Shown here: piece after piece, positions 33,871-44,836 of the stretch
Numbering within the stretch: the first letter of the stretch is position 1
Layout: the number at the start of each line of letters is the position of its first letter
NCBI GenBank assembly: GCA_024811115.1
Contig: JAKOGH010000035.1
Span: 124,001 to 188,000, forward strand
From: Terana coerulea
Lineage: Eukaryota > Basidiomycota > Agaricomycetes > Polyporales > Phanerochaetaceae
Reading direction: 5' to 3'
DNA length: 64,000 nucleotides
The notes under the pieces: model-generated
The model's database searches: none
What the model was told of the DNA's origin: nothing
What the model saw: only the letters and a program-made list of their open reading frames with translations
Position numbers and translations under genes: made by a program

Positions 33871-34570
33871 TTATGAACGGGGCTTCTCCTACATGCCAAA
33901 ACATATTGCATGAGTAAAAGTTGTGATAAAGTATATTAACTGACGCACCTTCTTCTCCTTCCACAGAGCAAGAAGACCGACACCCGAGACCTTGACGACC
34001 TTGAAGCGGACACCGGGAATATCACCCTTGGCCTTGCCGCGGCGACCGAAACCAGAGATGAGGACCTCGTCGTTCTCGTCGACGAAGTTCAAGCAACCAT
34101 CATTCTGCCGCCGTTGCGTGAGACCCCACAATGTCGGAGTGCGAAGGGGGAACTCACGGGCACGAAAGCGGTGACCTTCTTGCCGTTCTTGATGAGCTGC
34201 ACACGGACACACTTCCGGATGGCAGAGTTGGGCTGCTTGGCCTCGACGCCGACCTTCTCGAGGACGATGCCCTTGGCGTGCGAGGAGCCTCCTGTTGGGG
34301 AGGTCTTGTAGAAGTTGCCGAGGGCGCGCTTCTTGTACGACTTGTCCGCCTGTTGTCACGCATCCGCACAAGTAGCAAAAGCAGCACTGTCAGTTTACAG
34401 GCCATTGCGAGTGAAATTTCGAGGCGAGGGGACTGACCCAGCGATTGAGGCGGCGGTCGGTGCGGAGCTTACGCGCGGCTTGCAATCCACGGGGTTTGTT
34501 GGCTGCGCAGCATTGTCAGTCAGAGGTTCGACAGCGTTGGAAACAGCGAGCAGGACGACATACAGCCCAT
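33871..34570 (-). CDS. RPS23: Cytosolic 40S ribosomal protein uS12 (RPS23)
   Basis: uS12 lies in the decoding centre of the small ribosomal subunit. Five exons (34570-34564, 34502-34438, 34349-34158, 34104-33949, 33888-33871) give exactly 145 residues plus stop, the normal length of the eukaryotic protein. Motifs include [60 protein letters not shown] and [20 protein letters not shown]; the C-terminus is EKPRS. The conserved loop with the proline that is hydroxylated in other eukaryotes (VPNDG) is present. The first exon is only 7 bases (ATG GGC T) and the last only 18, so both are easily missed by gene finders. It is divergent from the downstream hydrolase gene pair. Confidence 0.96.
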
Positions 34571-35202
34571 TCTTGCGGTGGATGTCGGTGTCGATAGCGG
34601 TGGAAGGGCGCTTGTGCCCGTCCACCGAGTGTGAGAACAACTGTAACAGTTTTGCGGAAGTTGCCGAGAGTGCTCGGGCGCTCGAAGGGCGCTTCGACCT
34701 CACAGTCGAGCTGTGTCTGTCAGCTTGTTCGTATTCGCTCGCCGTTGAAACATCTCTGCTTGTTGTGCTCTCGGTTGATTTCGACATGTCTACCGACTTT
34801 CGCCCTGACGCATCATCTCTCGCTCCAGCAGTCAGCACGCCTACTGCACCGATCTCTACCGTTCGCTGTCTCTCACTGCTATTCCATGACGACGTCCTGA
34901 AGTGGTGGGAAGTGGGAAAACGCATCAACTTGTGCAGACTCGCGGCAGAGGAAAGGTGTAGGGAAGGGCTTGCTGCTTTGAGTACGCAAATCATGCGGAA
35001 TTGCATCGTCCCCACGGACCTTCACCTGTCGACCATCCGCATGCAGGTGGGAATCGCATGGTCTCCCTAATTATCTCTTTGACCTATGTCGGTATAAATA
35101 CGGATAAGAGGGGGACATGCTATCTCTGAGCACATCCTTATCCTACCCTTATTTGTACCTGATTCTGGGACGACTCTTCCAACCTCCTATCATCTGCCCA
35201 GC
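34571..35202. promoter_or_regulatory. Divergent promoter region of RPS23 and the first hydrolase gene
   Basis: 632 bases separate the two start codons. A TATA-like TATAAATA lies at 35093-35100, about 100 bases before the hydrolase start at 35203, with a pyrimidine-rich leader after it. Open frames crossing this region on both strands lack domains and are probably chance. Confidence 0.5.
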
Positions 35203-36559
35203 ATGTCAAGCGAAACCAAGTATTATCACCATGGACGCTTTCACTTCTCTGGGGGCTCTATTCCTGACACTGTAACGGCCTATCGGACGTATGGAGACCC
35301 TAAGAATCCTTGCATCGTCTTTCCAACGTGTTATGGCGGAAAGCTAGACAGTAAGTCTCTTTCACACCATGCACGTCAAGGCAGAGAGCTTGAAGAATAT
35401 AATGTTTTAGGTCAGTTGTATTTGGTAGGAGAGGGCAAGGCAAGAAATAGATTTAAGGCATTGCTTAAACATGTCTGATCGTGTGCCAGGTTCTAGACAC
35501 GACTAAGTACTTCGTTGTGACTTTTGCGCTCTTTTCAAATGGGGAATCTTCATCTCCATCGAACACGGTGAATGACATACAGCGTTTCATGGATATGTGA
35601 CGCTCATCCCTCAGTAAAGCCGTCTCCATTCAATGGTCCTTACTTCCCCGTGGTCACCTATGAGGACAACATGTGTGTTCCTCCTCCTTCAACCGCTTTG
35701 CTATTTTGAACCGGCTGTGTAGCCGGGCCCAGCACACCGTCCTCACCAAAGAGCTCAACGTTACGAAAATCCTCTGTGTGATAGGATTTTCTATGGGTGG
35801 ACAACAAACATACCATTGGCCGGTCATGTACCCAGACTACGTTGAGAAGTTTGTCGTTATATGCGGTTCAGCTCGCACCTCTCCACACAACCAATGTTTC
35901 CTCGAGGGGCCGAAAGCTGCGCTCACGGCGTCCAAGGACTTCGATAACGGACATTATACGAGCAAGCCTCAGCATGGCATCCGTGCCTTCGGTCGGGTAT
36001 ACAGCGCATGGGCTTATGGACAAACCGTGCGTCCTTTATTCTTCTGCTTCCTGTACTAGCATGTTGATGTTTAGGTACGTGTCCCAGTGGTACCGAGAAA
36101 ATCAGCATCTATACAATGGCCGGTACACCTCGCTGGACAACTTCCTTCGTGCAGAATGGGAAACCGGCTTCCTCGCAAACTGGGATGCCAACGACATGCT
36201 CACTCTCCTTCGAACCTGGCAAATGGGCGACGTCTCAAAAGTGTCGAACGTCGGCCAGTCGCTGCAGGGTGACTTGGTTGGCGTTCTGAAGAGTATCAAG
36301 GCCAAGGGTCTGATCATGCCGTGTAAGACAGACTTGTATTTCCCAGTATGTGTCCAGTTCATATTGCACGTGGGGAAACAAGCTGATGGGCTGTAATCGA
36401 CAGCCCGAAGATAGTGAGGCCGAAGTCGACGCTATGGGCTCTGCTATCGCGAAGCTAGTTGTTATACCTTCCGTGTGGGGTCACAAAGCTGGTGGAGGCG
36501 CGAGCGAAGCCGACACTCAATTTATCTTCAAGCAGGTCGGCGAGTTTCTTCAGGCTTGA
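35203..36559 (+). CDS. Homoserine-O-acetyltransferase-like alpha/beta hydrolase, tandem copy 1
   Basis: The protein belongs to the MET2-related alpha/beta-hydrolase group: ETKYYHHGRFHFSGGSIPD, TYGDPKNPCIVFPTCYGG, the nucleophile elbow GFSMGGQQ with the catalytic serine, CGSARTSPHNQ, the acid region CKTDLYFPPEDSEAE, and the histidine region PSVWGHKAGGG. Serine, aspartate and histidine of the triad are therefore all present. Exons start 35203-35350 and 35411-35439; the second intron (35440-35489) begins with GC instead of GT and ends CAG. The coding parts for NQCFLEGPK and WGHKAGGG are uninterrupted here, whereas copy 2 has introns at both places. Stop TGA at 36557-36559. True homoserine acetyltransferase activity is not certain; many fungal members have unknown acyl acceptors. 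Confidence 0.87.
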
Positions 36560-36957
36560 TATCACGTATGTGGCCGATTTGGTACACGCTTGGGATTTTC
36601 TCTTTTCTTAGTCGACCATGATGCCGTGGAATACTTCTTGAATCGCGAGTACATGTGGATACGCTATGGGAAGAAAAGCAAGCTATGACACTGAATACCT
36701 CGAACTGGGCATTCCCGTGATCTAGGCGTACACGCTGGCAGCGACATTCCCACTCGTCCTGTTTCGCTGCTGTTCCACATGTATACCGCCATGCGCGATA
36801 TGGCAACGACCGCCTCCACTGTTCAACCATATCAACGTGGCAGAAACGCTCCATAAAACTTGTGGAATGCCCCCCCCATCAATCGCGCGATAGCTCGCAG
36901 TAGGCCCGCATACTACATATGTCCTACCAGTCCCCCGCCGTGTTGGCCTCTACCGCG
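36560..36957. other. Spacer between the tandem hydrolase genes
   Basis: Roughly 400 bases holding the 3' end of copy 1 and the promoter of copy 2. A C-run (8 C) occurs at about 36870. No other gene was recognised. Confidence 0.5.
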
Positions 36958-38414
36958 ATGAGTGAAACGAAGTACTACCGCCACGGCCGCTTCCACTTCT
37001 CGGGAGGGTCGATCCCCGACGCCGTGACTGCTTATCGGACATACGGAGATCCCAAGAATCCGTGTGTAATCTTTCCTACCTGCTACGGTGGAAAGCTCGA
37101 TGGTATGCGGAGCTACTCCTCCGCTTTTGGTGCTCACCTGACAGTGGCGGGATGCTTTGTAGATCAGTTGTACATGATTGGAGAAGGCAAGGCAAGAAGT
37201 CGAGACACGTATACATGTTGTACATAATGGCTGATCAAAAAGTAGGTATTTGACCCCAAGAAATACTTCATCGTTACCTTCGCGTTGTTCTCCAACGGAG
37301 AGTCATCTTCGCCATCTAACACGGTGAGAACGGCTTACTTGCTATATGTGCATATGCTGAATCGCTATGCCAGCCTTCTCCGTTTAACGGACCGTACTTT
37401 CCTGTTGCCACCTATGAAGATAACATGTGAGTCATATGCACACAGTGTCATTCGCACGGCTCGCTGAATGGTAGCTAGCCGCGCCCATTACACCGTTCTT
37501 ACGAAGGAACTGTCCGTCGCGAAGGTTTTCTGCGTGACTGGATTCTCCATGGGTGGACAGCAGGCGTACTACTGGCCTGTGATGTACCCGGACTTCGTCG
37601 AGAAGTTCGTCAGTATATGTGGCTCCGCGCGGACGAGCCCACACAACCAGTGGTATATACTACTTCCTCTTTCCCGGGTGTCTGGTAATAATTGGCCTTG
37701 TTCCCCTGGCAAGCTTCATCGAAGGCCCGAAGTCTGCTCTGCTAGCTTCCAAGGACTTCCTCGACGGCCACTACACCACTCGACCCTCCCAAGGCATTGG
37801 CGCGTTTGGGCGGGCGTACAGCGCGTGGGCATACGGCCAGACCGTACGCATCGCCATTGCTCTGTCTATGTACATGCGCTCATTCCGCTCCTGCGACAGT
37901 GGTTCCACGAGAAGCAGTACCTGTACGGCGGCAAATACACGAGCTTGGACAACTTCCTGCGCGAAGATTGGGAAGGCTGGGAGGGCTGGGACGCCAACGA
38001 CATGATTACTCTCATCAACACCTGGCAGCTGGGCGACGTCTCGAAGGTTTCCGCCATCGGCGCGTCTCTACAGGGAGACCTCGTCGGCGCATTAAAGACC
38101 ATCAAGGCCAAGGGGTTGATTATGCCGTGCAAGACCGATCTCTATTTCCCGGTAAGCCTTGTCCTGATTTTTAACCGCCAATTAAAATGACCGTTCGTTC
38201 GCAAGCCTGAAGACAGCGAAGCCGAGGTTGAGGCCATGGGACCGTCTATTGCGAAGCTGGTTGTTATTCCTTCGGTCTGGGGGCATGTCGGTAAGTCCAC
38301 CGTCACATCTGCATAACATCGACATCGCTGACATGAATGACAGCGGGCGGAGGAGCCAATGAAGAAGACACCCAATTCATATTCAAGCACATCCAAGAGT
38401 TCCTTGCATCTTAG
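36958..38414 (+). CDS. Homoserine-O-acetyltransferase-like alpha/beta hydrolase, tandem copy 2
   Basis: A paralogue of the gene 1.8 kb upstream, with the same motifs: ETKYYRHGRFHFSGGSIPD, GFSMGGQQAYYWPVMYPDF, CGSARTSPHNQC, TDLYFPPEDSEAEVEAMG and PSVWGHVAGGG. I start it at 36958 (MSETKYY) because this aligns with copy 1; an in-frame ATG at 36919 would add 13 residues. The first exons are 36958-37102 and 37163-37191, followed by a GC-AG intron (37192-37245) at the same site as in copy 1. Two extra introns are seen: 37653-37713 (splitting the Cys codon of NQC) and 38291-38343 (inside WGHV|AGGG), both absent from copy 1. Stop TAG at 38412-38414. The catalytic triad residues are intact, so the enzyme should be active. 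Confidence 0.87.
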
Positions 38415-38612
38415 ACACCCAGAGGCGCAATGAATATGATATGATGGGTAATAGTGGTATGCATGCATTCATGGGTGTATCGCATTATAAAGAGTCGTTA
38501 CATACGAGGTGTTAGGCGTGAAACCAAAGCGCGGAGATCGTCCTTCTTTTATCTTCCAGGGCAGCAGCGAACCCCTCCAAATCCTCCTCCCCACCGAGCC
38601 CCCAAACTCCCA

Positions 38613-40440
38613 TCAAAGCTTGACAAGGATCCCTTGACCCTCCAGATAGCGCTTCAGATCCGCCATAAGCTCCAGCTGTTCGGCCACCGTGAGGCCGCTA
38701 ACGATGGTCTGCAGCACGGAGCCTACTGTGACGTTGTTCTGGCGGATGAGGCTGCTGTAGTACACGTAGGTGAATACGCCCATAAGGAATCTGCAAAACG
38801 AAGTGTCAATTGTGAGCCATAGCGCAGCAAAGTAATGCAAGACGTACTGGCAATCCATGCGATCCGTCATGCCGCCGTGACCTGGGATGCTGTGTCCGAA
38901 ATCCTTGATGTCGAACGCACGCTTGAACCCAGAGGCGAAGAACCCTCCGAAAGGCGCGACGAGCGAGGCGAAGACGGCAAGGAAGAAAAGATGATAATGG
39001 TACGGCGCATACGGGATAGTGGCCACGGTGCGGCCAAGCTGTTGTGGAAGGCTCTTCAGCTGCGAAACAAGCAGTGAACAATTGAGCTACGTACAAGAGT
39101 AGACAAGACTGTGCCGATAGGTGCAGGAATGGCTGCCTCTCTCCAAACGAACACCGGGTTAGGCACGCAAGTGAGCATACCGTCAAACGCGCTTGCACCC
39201 AGCTCCTTTACAGGGCAAATCATGTATTCAAACCGCATGAAGTAGGTGCCCCAGAGCAGAGCGAAGAGGATAGTGCTGAAAAACGCGCCGACGAAACCTT
39301 CAACGGTCTTCTTAGGGGAGAGCTTGATGAGAGGCGTAGTACCAAGGGTGACGCCCCAGACGTAGGCGAAGATGTCGTTGCAGATGACGAGAGAGGCCGG
39401 GACGAAGAACCATATCATGCCCTCCAAGATGTTGTTCACAATGAAGTGACTGGAGACGACGATGAGTAGCAGGGTCATGTGTACCCAGCAGAACAGCCCG
39501 AATTGTTGCTTGAGGTAGCCGCGCTTCAGCGACGTCACGAAGCCAACGAAGCCGATGGTGTACAGGAGGAAGCTGACCATACGGTGGTTTGTCGCAAAGC
39601 CTGTCAATTGAGCGTTCGAAAACACGACGTGCTGCATTGTAATGTCAGACATACATCAGGGTCCACAGCTCAGATTTCTCACCTTGAAGTAGTAGATAAT
39701 ACTCTCGCCGTACAAGAAGTAGTTGACGACCGCGAAGAAGTACCAGTTCAGTGTCTTGCTCCAAGGGTCACGGTCGCGTTCTTCTTCCTCATCTTTCGAC
39801 TTGCGCTTTAGGGAGAAAAGCGCCGTGACTTCGCGGTATACGAGCATCTGGCACATGAACACAAGGAGAATCATATACACGTGTCCCATGAGAAGAAGGC
39901 CTTTGACACTCTTGAGTACGCCTAAAATTGTCGATGACTCTCAAAAACTCACCTAGGAACCCTCCAATCATGATGAACGTCCACAACGTCCTCGTCAACG
40001 CATTCTGTCGCTTCTTCACCTTCTCCGTGTCCTGAGGCCCCGCTTGCGGATTCGGATGCTTCTCCACGTCATGTGGCTTGACCCCGTTGTGTTGCGGCAG
40101 TGCAGATGCAGCGGACTTCTTCTCCTTCTCTTCCAATACCTTCTTCTCATCCGACGATGGCGGGACGAGCGGTGGGACAGGTGGTCTTGTCTCTGGTTTT
40201 GGTGGCAGCTCGGGCTCTACAGCTAACGGTGCAGCTGGCTCCCTCTCCTCGGCAGTATTCCGCTGGGTAGCAGGCGCGTCTCCGTTGGGCGCGTCGAGAC
40301 TTGGGGCCACTTCCGCGTCTGTCCTAAACTCCTGGACAGACGGCGACACCACCTGCCTCGCCACCTCCTTCACCTCTTCCAGAGGCTTTGCAAGAATCGC
40401 TGGACTGCCGAGGGGGGTTTCCGCCGGCGACGTCTCGGGG
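38613..40440 (-). CDS. CDS1: Phosphatidate cytidylyltransferase (CDP-DAG synthase)
   Basis: CDS1 converts phosphatidate and CTP to CDP-diacylglycerol, precursor of phosphatidylinositol and cardiolipin, in the ER membrane. The minus strand encodes multiple membrane helices ([74 protein letters not shown]), the [14 protein letters not shown] segment and the family signature [20 protein letters not shown] followed by GMTDRMD. It ends [14 protein letters not shown]...ILVKL at 38613. The acidic/proline-rich cytosolic N-terminus ([20 protein letters not shown]...) stays open upstream of 40373 but has no ATG in frame. The true start must lie in an upstream exon, or the N-terminal gene fragment at 40370-40875 is part of this gene, separated by a one-base frameshift at the GGGG run near 40440. 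The 5' end given is therefore approximate. Confidence 0.85.
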
Positions 40441-40875
40441 AAAGCTGAGCGGTCGCAAGAGGCTTGCCACTCGCGAGCGCACGCGCAGCGGCGCGAGCTG
40501 CTTTCTCCTGCAGTCTCTTCTCCAGCCTCGCCTGGGCCTTCGCCTTTTTATAGCACTTTTCGACAGTGGTACGGGCTCGGAAGGACTGCATGGAAAGCAC
40601 GTTATATTTCGTGGCCGAGAGAAAGCAGGTGTAACATACCTCGTCGGTGACGTTGCGGATTCGTCAATTACTTCCTCCTCAGACTCCTCGCCGGACTCGA
40701 TGGCGAGCGCATCCCATGCCGTCTTCGAGGCAAATGACGGTCGTGAAGCTGAGGCAGCAGAAGGCCTGCTCATGTTTTGTGCCGTGGAGGGGATGGTCGA
40801 GGACAAGTTGCAGTGCGCGCTGTCAATGCGAGCCGTGAAGTCATGCCTGCCGAAGGCGCCCATGGCATCAGCCAA
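40370..40875 (-). CDS. Small basic/coiled-coil reading frame upstream of or fused to CDS1
   Basis: It begins either MADAMGAFGR (40875) or MSRPSAASASRPSFASKTAW (40773), continues DALAIESGEESEEE, and after an intron (gt...ttccatgcag near 40590) reads SFRARTTVEKCYKKAKAQAR, EKRLQEKAARAAARALASGK and stops at TGA 40370-40372 after FLQSLWKR. It overlaps the 5' end of the CDS1 frame. A single extra base near 40440 would join it to the CDS1 frame (ATAQLSP to [10 protein letters not shown]), producing one long N-terminal domain. I do not recognise it as a known independent family; the acidic and then basic helical make-up suits a disordered N-terminal tail. Whether it is one gene or two cannot be settled from the DNA alone. 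Confidence 0.45.
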
Positions 40876-41146
40876 CCACGGTCAGCGTGATTTCCGGCCA
40901 AAATTCGCGGCCAAAATTCGCGAGCAGTTCCATAGAAATATTATAGTTTATATCTAAGACAACAGCGAGACAGGGGGAGGCCAAGGTAATACAGAGGGCA
41001 AGGGATACAGAATGTATATGCAGGATGCAGGGGAATCCATGTGGTGTGTGTGGTCCGAGAGCTTGTATGCGATGAGTCCGACGCGAGGTATGGCGCCAGA
41101 GAATGGATTCGAGCAGTAATTAGTCAGTACGTCGAGCAAGCGAGCC

Positions 41147-44100
41147 TCAGAACTTCCACTCGTCGTCGACCTCCATCGCCCAGGGGACTGAAAGGTGTTT
41201 CAATGAGCGAACGAATTCTTGAAGGACAAGCGCGGGAGTACGTACACTTGTTGAGCAAGGTCTTGGAGAATATTTTCTCGATTGGGACGCCGTGCTTCTT
41301 GCACCAGGCGGCCGTAATTCTAGGGTCGAGGTAATTGATCTTACTGGTACCAAGTGCAACCTCCTTGCCAGCCTCGCGGTCCTCCATCTGTAGCTTGAAC
41401 GTCTTGATCTTGTCGTCCAGCTTCGCGATCTGCTCCTCGATTTTCTCTGTCGGTTTTTCCCTCTTCATCTCAGCCTTACCCGTGCCCCTCTCCTTCTTGA
41501 GCTTCTTGAACTCGGCCTCGATATCTTTGATCCTGTCCTTGAGAACAGAGTCGGCCTGAGGCTTCTCCTTCTGCTCGACAAGTTTCTCGTTCTCCTTCTG
41601 GAACTTTTTCTCAGCTTTCTCAATCTCGCGAGCCTTCCACTGCTCTTCGTGCTCGGCGACGCCCTCATCGTCAAGGTCAGACTCGTCTTCGGCGTATAGC
41701 TTCTTCTTCTTGAACTTGGGGTCGATGGCGAAGAGGGTGTGACGAAGCTTCATACGTTCGTACTTGAACCCACGCAGCTAGATAGCCTACTTAGGTACTC
41801 AGCATCAGAACGAAGTCGCAGCGGACTCACCTTTTCCTTCATCTTCAGCATGCTCTGCTCGTGGGTCTTAGGAGCGGCACGTTGATGGTTACACAAGATG
41901 GCAACCATTCGGTTCGCATGATTATATGCGTTGAGCTTCTCCTGGACCGTCCCTTTCTCAGGGGCGTGCCCTCGTCGAGCTGTTCCTGGAATGTGTGCGA
42001 TGCGTTGTAGGTACGGAATACCTTTGCCGTCAGACCCTTCATGAAGGATGACAGAGTCTTGTTGACATCGGTGGTCTGCGATATTCATCAATCTCAAAAC
42101 ATTCAACGAGATGAGAGCACACCGCCACACACTTCAACTCGATCGAAAAGTTTGTCTCCTTCAGACGTTTGGTCTTTGAAAATCTTGATGTTTTTGAAGA
42201 CCCTATCGTCGACTTGTACACGATTGTAGTACCGGATAGAGTCTTTACCGAGGAAGTCGAACACCAAAAAGTTCGGCGGCTCAAGCGTAATGTGCTCATA
42301 CCGCAGCGAACAACAGCCGACAGTATCGGCTTCGTCTTCGCCCTTCTCATTACCCGCTCGAAGGGCGAGCACGTCGATGAAGTACAACGCGGTAGCCATC
42401 TGTCGCTCCTTCATCGACTTGTCTTTCAGCTTGCCCCGGTAGTCCGCACGGATGCGGTCAACGTGTTTCTACAAGCTTTAGTCAGCTCACGCCACATTGT
42501 CTGGAGGAGTTAACCAACCTTCAACTCTCTCGCCTTCTCGAACTTCAACATGTCGCTCTGACCCTTGAGCGAGCTGCCCGCCGCCAAGAACACATACTTG
42601 TAGTTGCCGTTCACGTTCTCAACCCAGTTCGCAAGCCAAGTGACTGTCTTGTCATGGACGACCTGCTTCCACTTCCCTGGTGCGTTCGGCTTGGGTATCG
42701 GTACGCTGTTGCCGATGTTGATCGTAATATCCTCTGGGCGGACACGGAGCTGCACCGTCCCATTCCATCAGTAAATCGCAAGCTCCCGCAGAAACGCCTT
42801 GACGAGGTGGATTACCTTGAGACGCCCTTTCTTCGGGTGGTCACCACGCCCTCGGAACAGACCTGGAGGTTCGACTCTGAAGTTGCCAACTTTCTCCTTC
42901 CGTCCGTCAAGTGTACAATGCGTGTAAGGCGCCTCTAGCTCATCCTTCGCTTTCTTGGCCTCCTTCTTCCCAGCGGTAGACATGGCCTTCTTCTGCGCCT
43001 TCAATTCCTCGAAGTGCTCGTAGATAGGGCGGAAGTCACAGAGCTCGAACTTCGTGATCTTCGTGCCGTCGCGCTATATTCGGATGGTTATAAGCAACAA
43101 AAATGAATGTGGTGGACGTAACATACAGGTGGGTTCTTCTTGAGGACTTGCTTGAAGTCGTCGAAGAAGTTGCTGTTGAAGGTTTGATCTTGTGCATGGT
43201 CCATCCCAAGAACGGCAGCATAGAAGCCGGCGACCTCTTCAGATGCCAGTGGAAGGTCGACTGTCTTACCTAAATGATATATTTTAGCTGAATTCAAGGA
43301 AGAGAGATACAAATATGCCCGTACCGTTGTACTTCATCTTCACGCTGGAAGGTAAGGGCTCGTACGGAGGGGGGAAGTAGACTCCGTTGTGTTCCAGAGT
43401 CTGCCACTTCTCAGAGTTGTCCCCTTGGTCGTTCTGCTGCTCCCACCACTTGTACACTTCCTCTTCCTCCTCCTCTTCCTTCTTCTTCCTCCCCTTCTTC
43501 GGCTCCGCGCCGCCCTCCTCCTTCACCTTCTTCGCGGCCTTCTTTGGCAGAGGCGTGTCTGAACCACTTGCCGTCTCCTCCTTCTTGACTTTCTTCGCGG
43601 CCGGCGCGCGCTTAGTAGTAGGCTTCTTCAGCGGCTTCTCGTCATCGTCCTCATCGTCCGCATCGCTCTCCGCCTTCACCTTGCTCTTCCCCTTCGCCGG
43701 AGTCTTCTTCGCCGCGATGGGCTTGTCGTCCTCCGACTCCAGGCCGAAGTCGTCGTCGCTCTCCTCCTTCTTGACGCGCTTTTTAGGCGGGGGCCTGCCT
43801 TTGCCGTTCGCTGCCCGCTTCCGCTTCGCCACCGGCTTGTCGTCCTCACTGTCGTCGCTGTCCGCAATAGCGGGCTTGCTCTTAGCGCCGTTCCGCTTAG
43901 AGACACCGTTTCCATTGGGCGCGTGTACGCTCGTGGCTGCGACCGCGCCCGGCATGGGAACCGCGGTCGACTTCGCCTTGGCTGGCGAGGTAGACGTGCG
44001 AAGGGGCGTTTCATCCTCGCTGGATGAAGTCTCCGGTACGGCCTTCTTGCGTTTGAGCGTCCGCATATCGGGGGTGAGAGGCTCTGACTTGGTTCGGGTT

Positions 44101-44347
44101 ACTTGTGACTGTGGCATAGCACACGGTAAGACATAAGTTTAAGGCGTGGCGCTAGAGTGACCATAGCGTGCATGCATGCTGAAAGTATTTCACTTACGAG
44201 GGGGGCATCACTGAGGTCAGAACTGCCATCATGGTACTTCCCATTCCCATTAGCATGCCCGTTCGTACCGTTAGGCATGTTGTTCGGGCCAGACTTGGCT
44301 CGGATGGGTCGGTCATCGTCCGAGAGCATCTCGACGTCGCCGGACAT
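41147..44347 (-). CDS. TOP1: DNA topoisomerase I (type IB)
   Basis: TOP1 relaxes supercoils in the nucleus by transient single-strand breaks. The N-terminal quarter is charged and nuclear-signal-rich ([20 protein letters not shown]). The core follows: [78 protein letters not shown]-type region [40 protein letters not shown] and [21 protein letters not shown] long coiled-coil linker (about 41450-41750) precedes the active site [20 protein letters not shown]; its tyrosine codon is at 41331-41333. The last intron begins with the gtacgt donor following AAC AAG T and yields the normal ending [16 protein letters not shown] at 41147-41149. All parts are in frame. Start [14 protein letters not shown] at 44347. 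Divergent from the complex I subunit gene. Confidence 0.96.
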
Positions 44348-44638
44348 GGTCGTACTATCACCAGGGGGGGCTCAGAAGGGAGACAAGACGAGAAGGGACC
44401 GTGAGGAGAGAAGGTGGTGGTTGGAGAGCAAGATGGGAAGGTATCTGTTATACCTGACGCCTGATGTGACACCGCTCGGCTCTTGTTCAAGTGTCCCCAA
44501 ACCTGCCCTAAACGCATCCATTTCGGCTTCTCTTGCCTTCCGACGCACTCTCAGGCAACATTCCAAAGTTACACTAAACCGTACGTCTCGATATCTGGAC
44601 TCTGCTTCGTTCTGGTGGCCTGAAAGATGGATGTCTAG
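44348..44638. promoter_or_regulatory. Shared promoter region of TOP1 and the complex I subunit gene
   Basis: 291 bases between divergent starts at 44347 (-) and 44639 (+). It holds a G-run (7 G) at about 44364 close to TOP1 and no clear TATA box. It probably acts in both directions. Confidence 0.45.
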
Positions 44639-44836
44639 ATGGCCAGCCCGCCGCCGTCCCTCTACCGCAACCCGTGGGCAAAGGCTGACGCGTGGAGGAA
44701 GCACCCGGTGTTCCAGCAAAGACAGATGCTCAGCAAGATGTTCCCCGGCTTTGGCATCGCCGTCGTAGCCTTCACTACCTATGTTGTCGCTGAGAACCTG
44801 TTCTTCAAGTCTGAGGACGAGCACAAGCATCACTGA
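44639..44836 (+). CDS. Mitochondrial complex I accessory subunit, B12/NDUFB3-like
   Basis: A small intronless gene of 65 residues: MASPPPSLYRNPWAKADAWR, KHPVFQQRQMLSKMFPGFGI, AVVAFTTYVVAENLFFKSED and a His-rich end. The NPWAKADAWR motif followed by one hydrophobic helix and a short charged, His-rich tail fits the B12 (NDUFB3) family, single-helix accessory subunits of the membrane arm of NADH:ubiquinone oxidoreductase. The length is normal for fungal members. Stop TGA at 44834-44836. I am confident it is a real gene because of its composition, its position opposite TOP1 and the family motif; the exact subunit assignment is less certain. Confidence 0.8.
   Translation: MASPPPSLYRNPWAKADAWRKHPVFQQRQMLSKMFPGFGIAVVAFTTYVVAENLFFKSEDEHKHH

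Noticed and set aside
22699..38414. Possible secondary-metabolite cluster (monooxygenase, membrane protein, acyltransferase-like hydrolases)
   Set aside because: No backbone synthase, transporter or pathway regulator is present, and ribosomal and trafficking genes are interspersed.
43387..44136. Plus-strand frame of 249 codons rich in Ser and Phe
   Set aside because: It is the complement of the Lys/Glu/Ser-rich N-terminus of TOP1; the composition is explained by the other strand.
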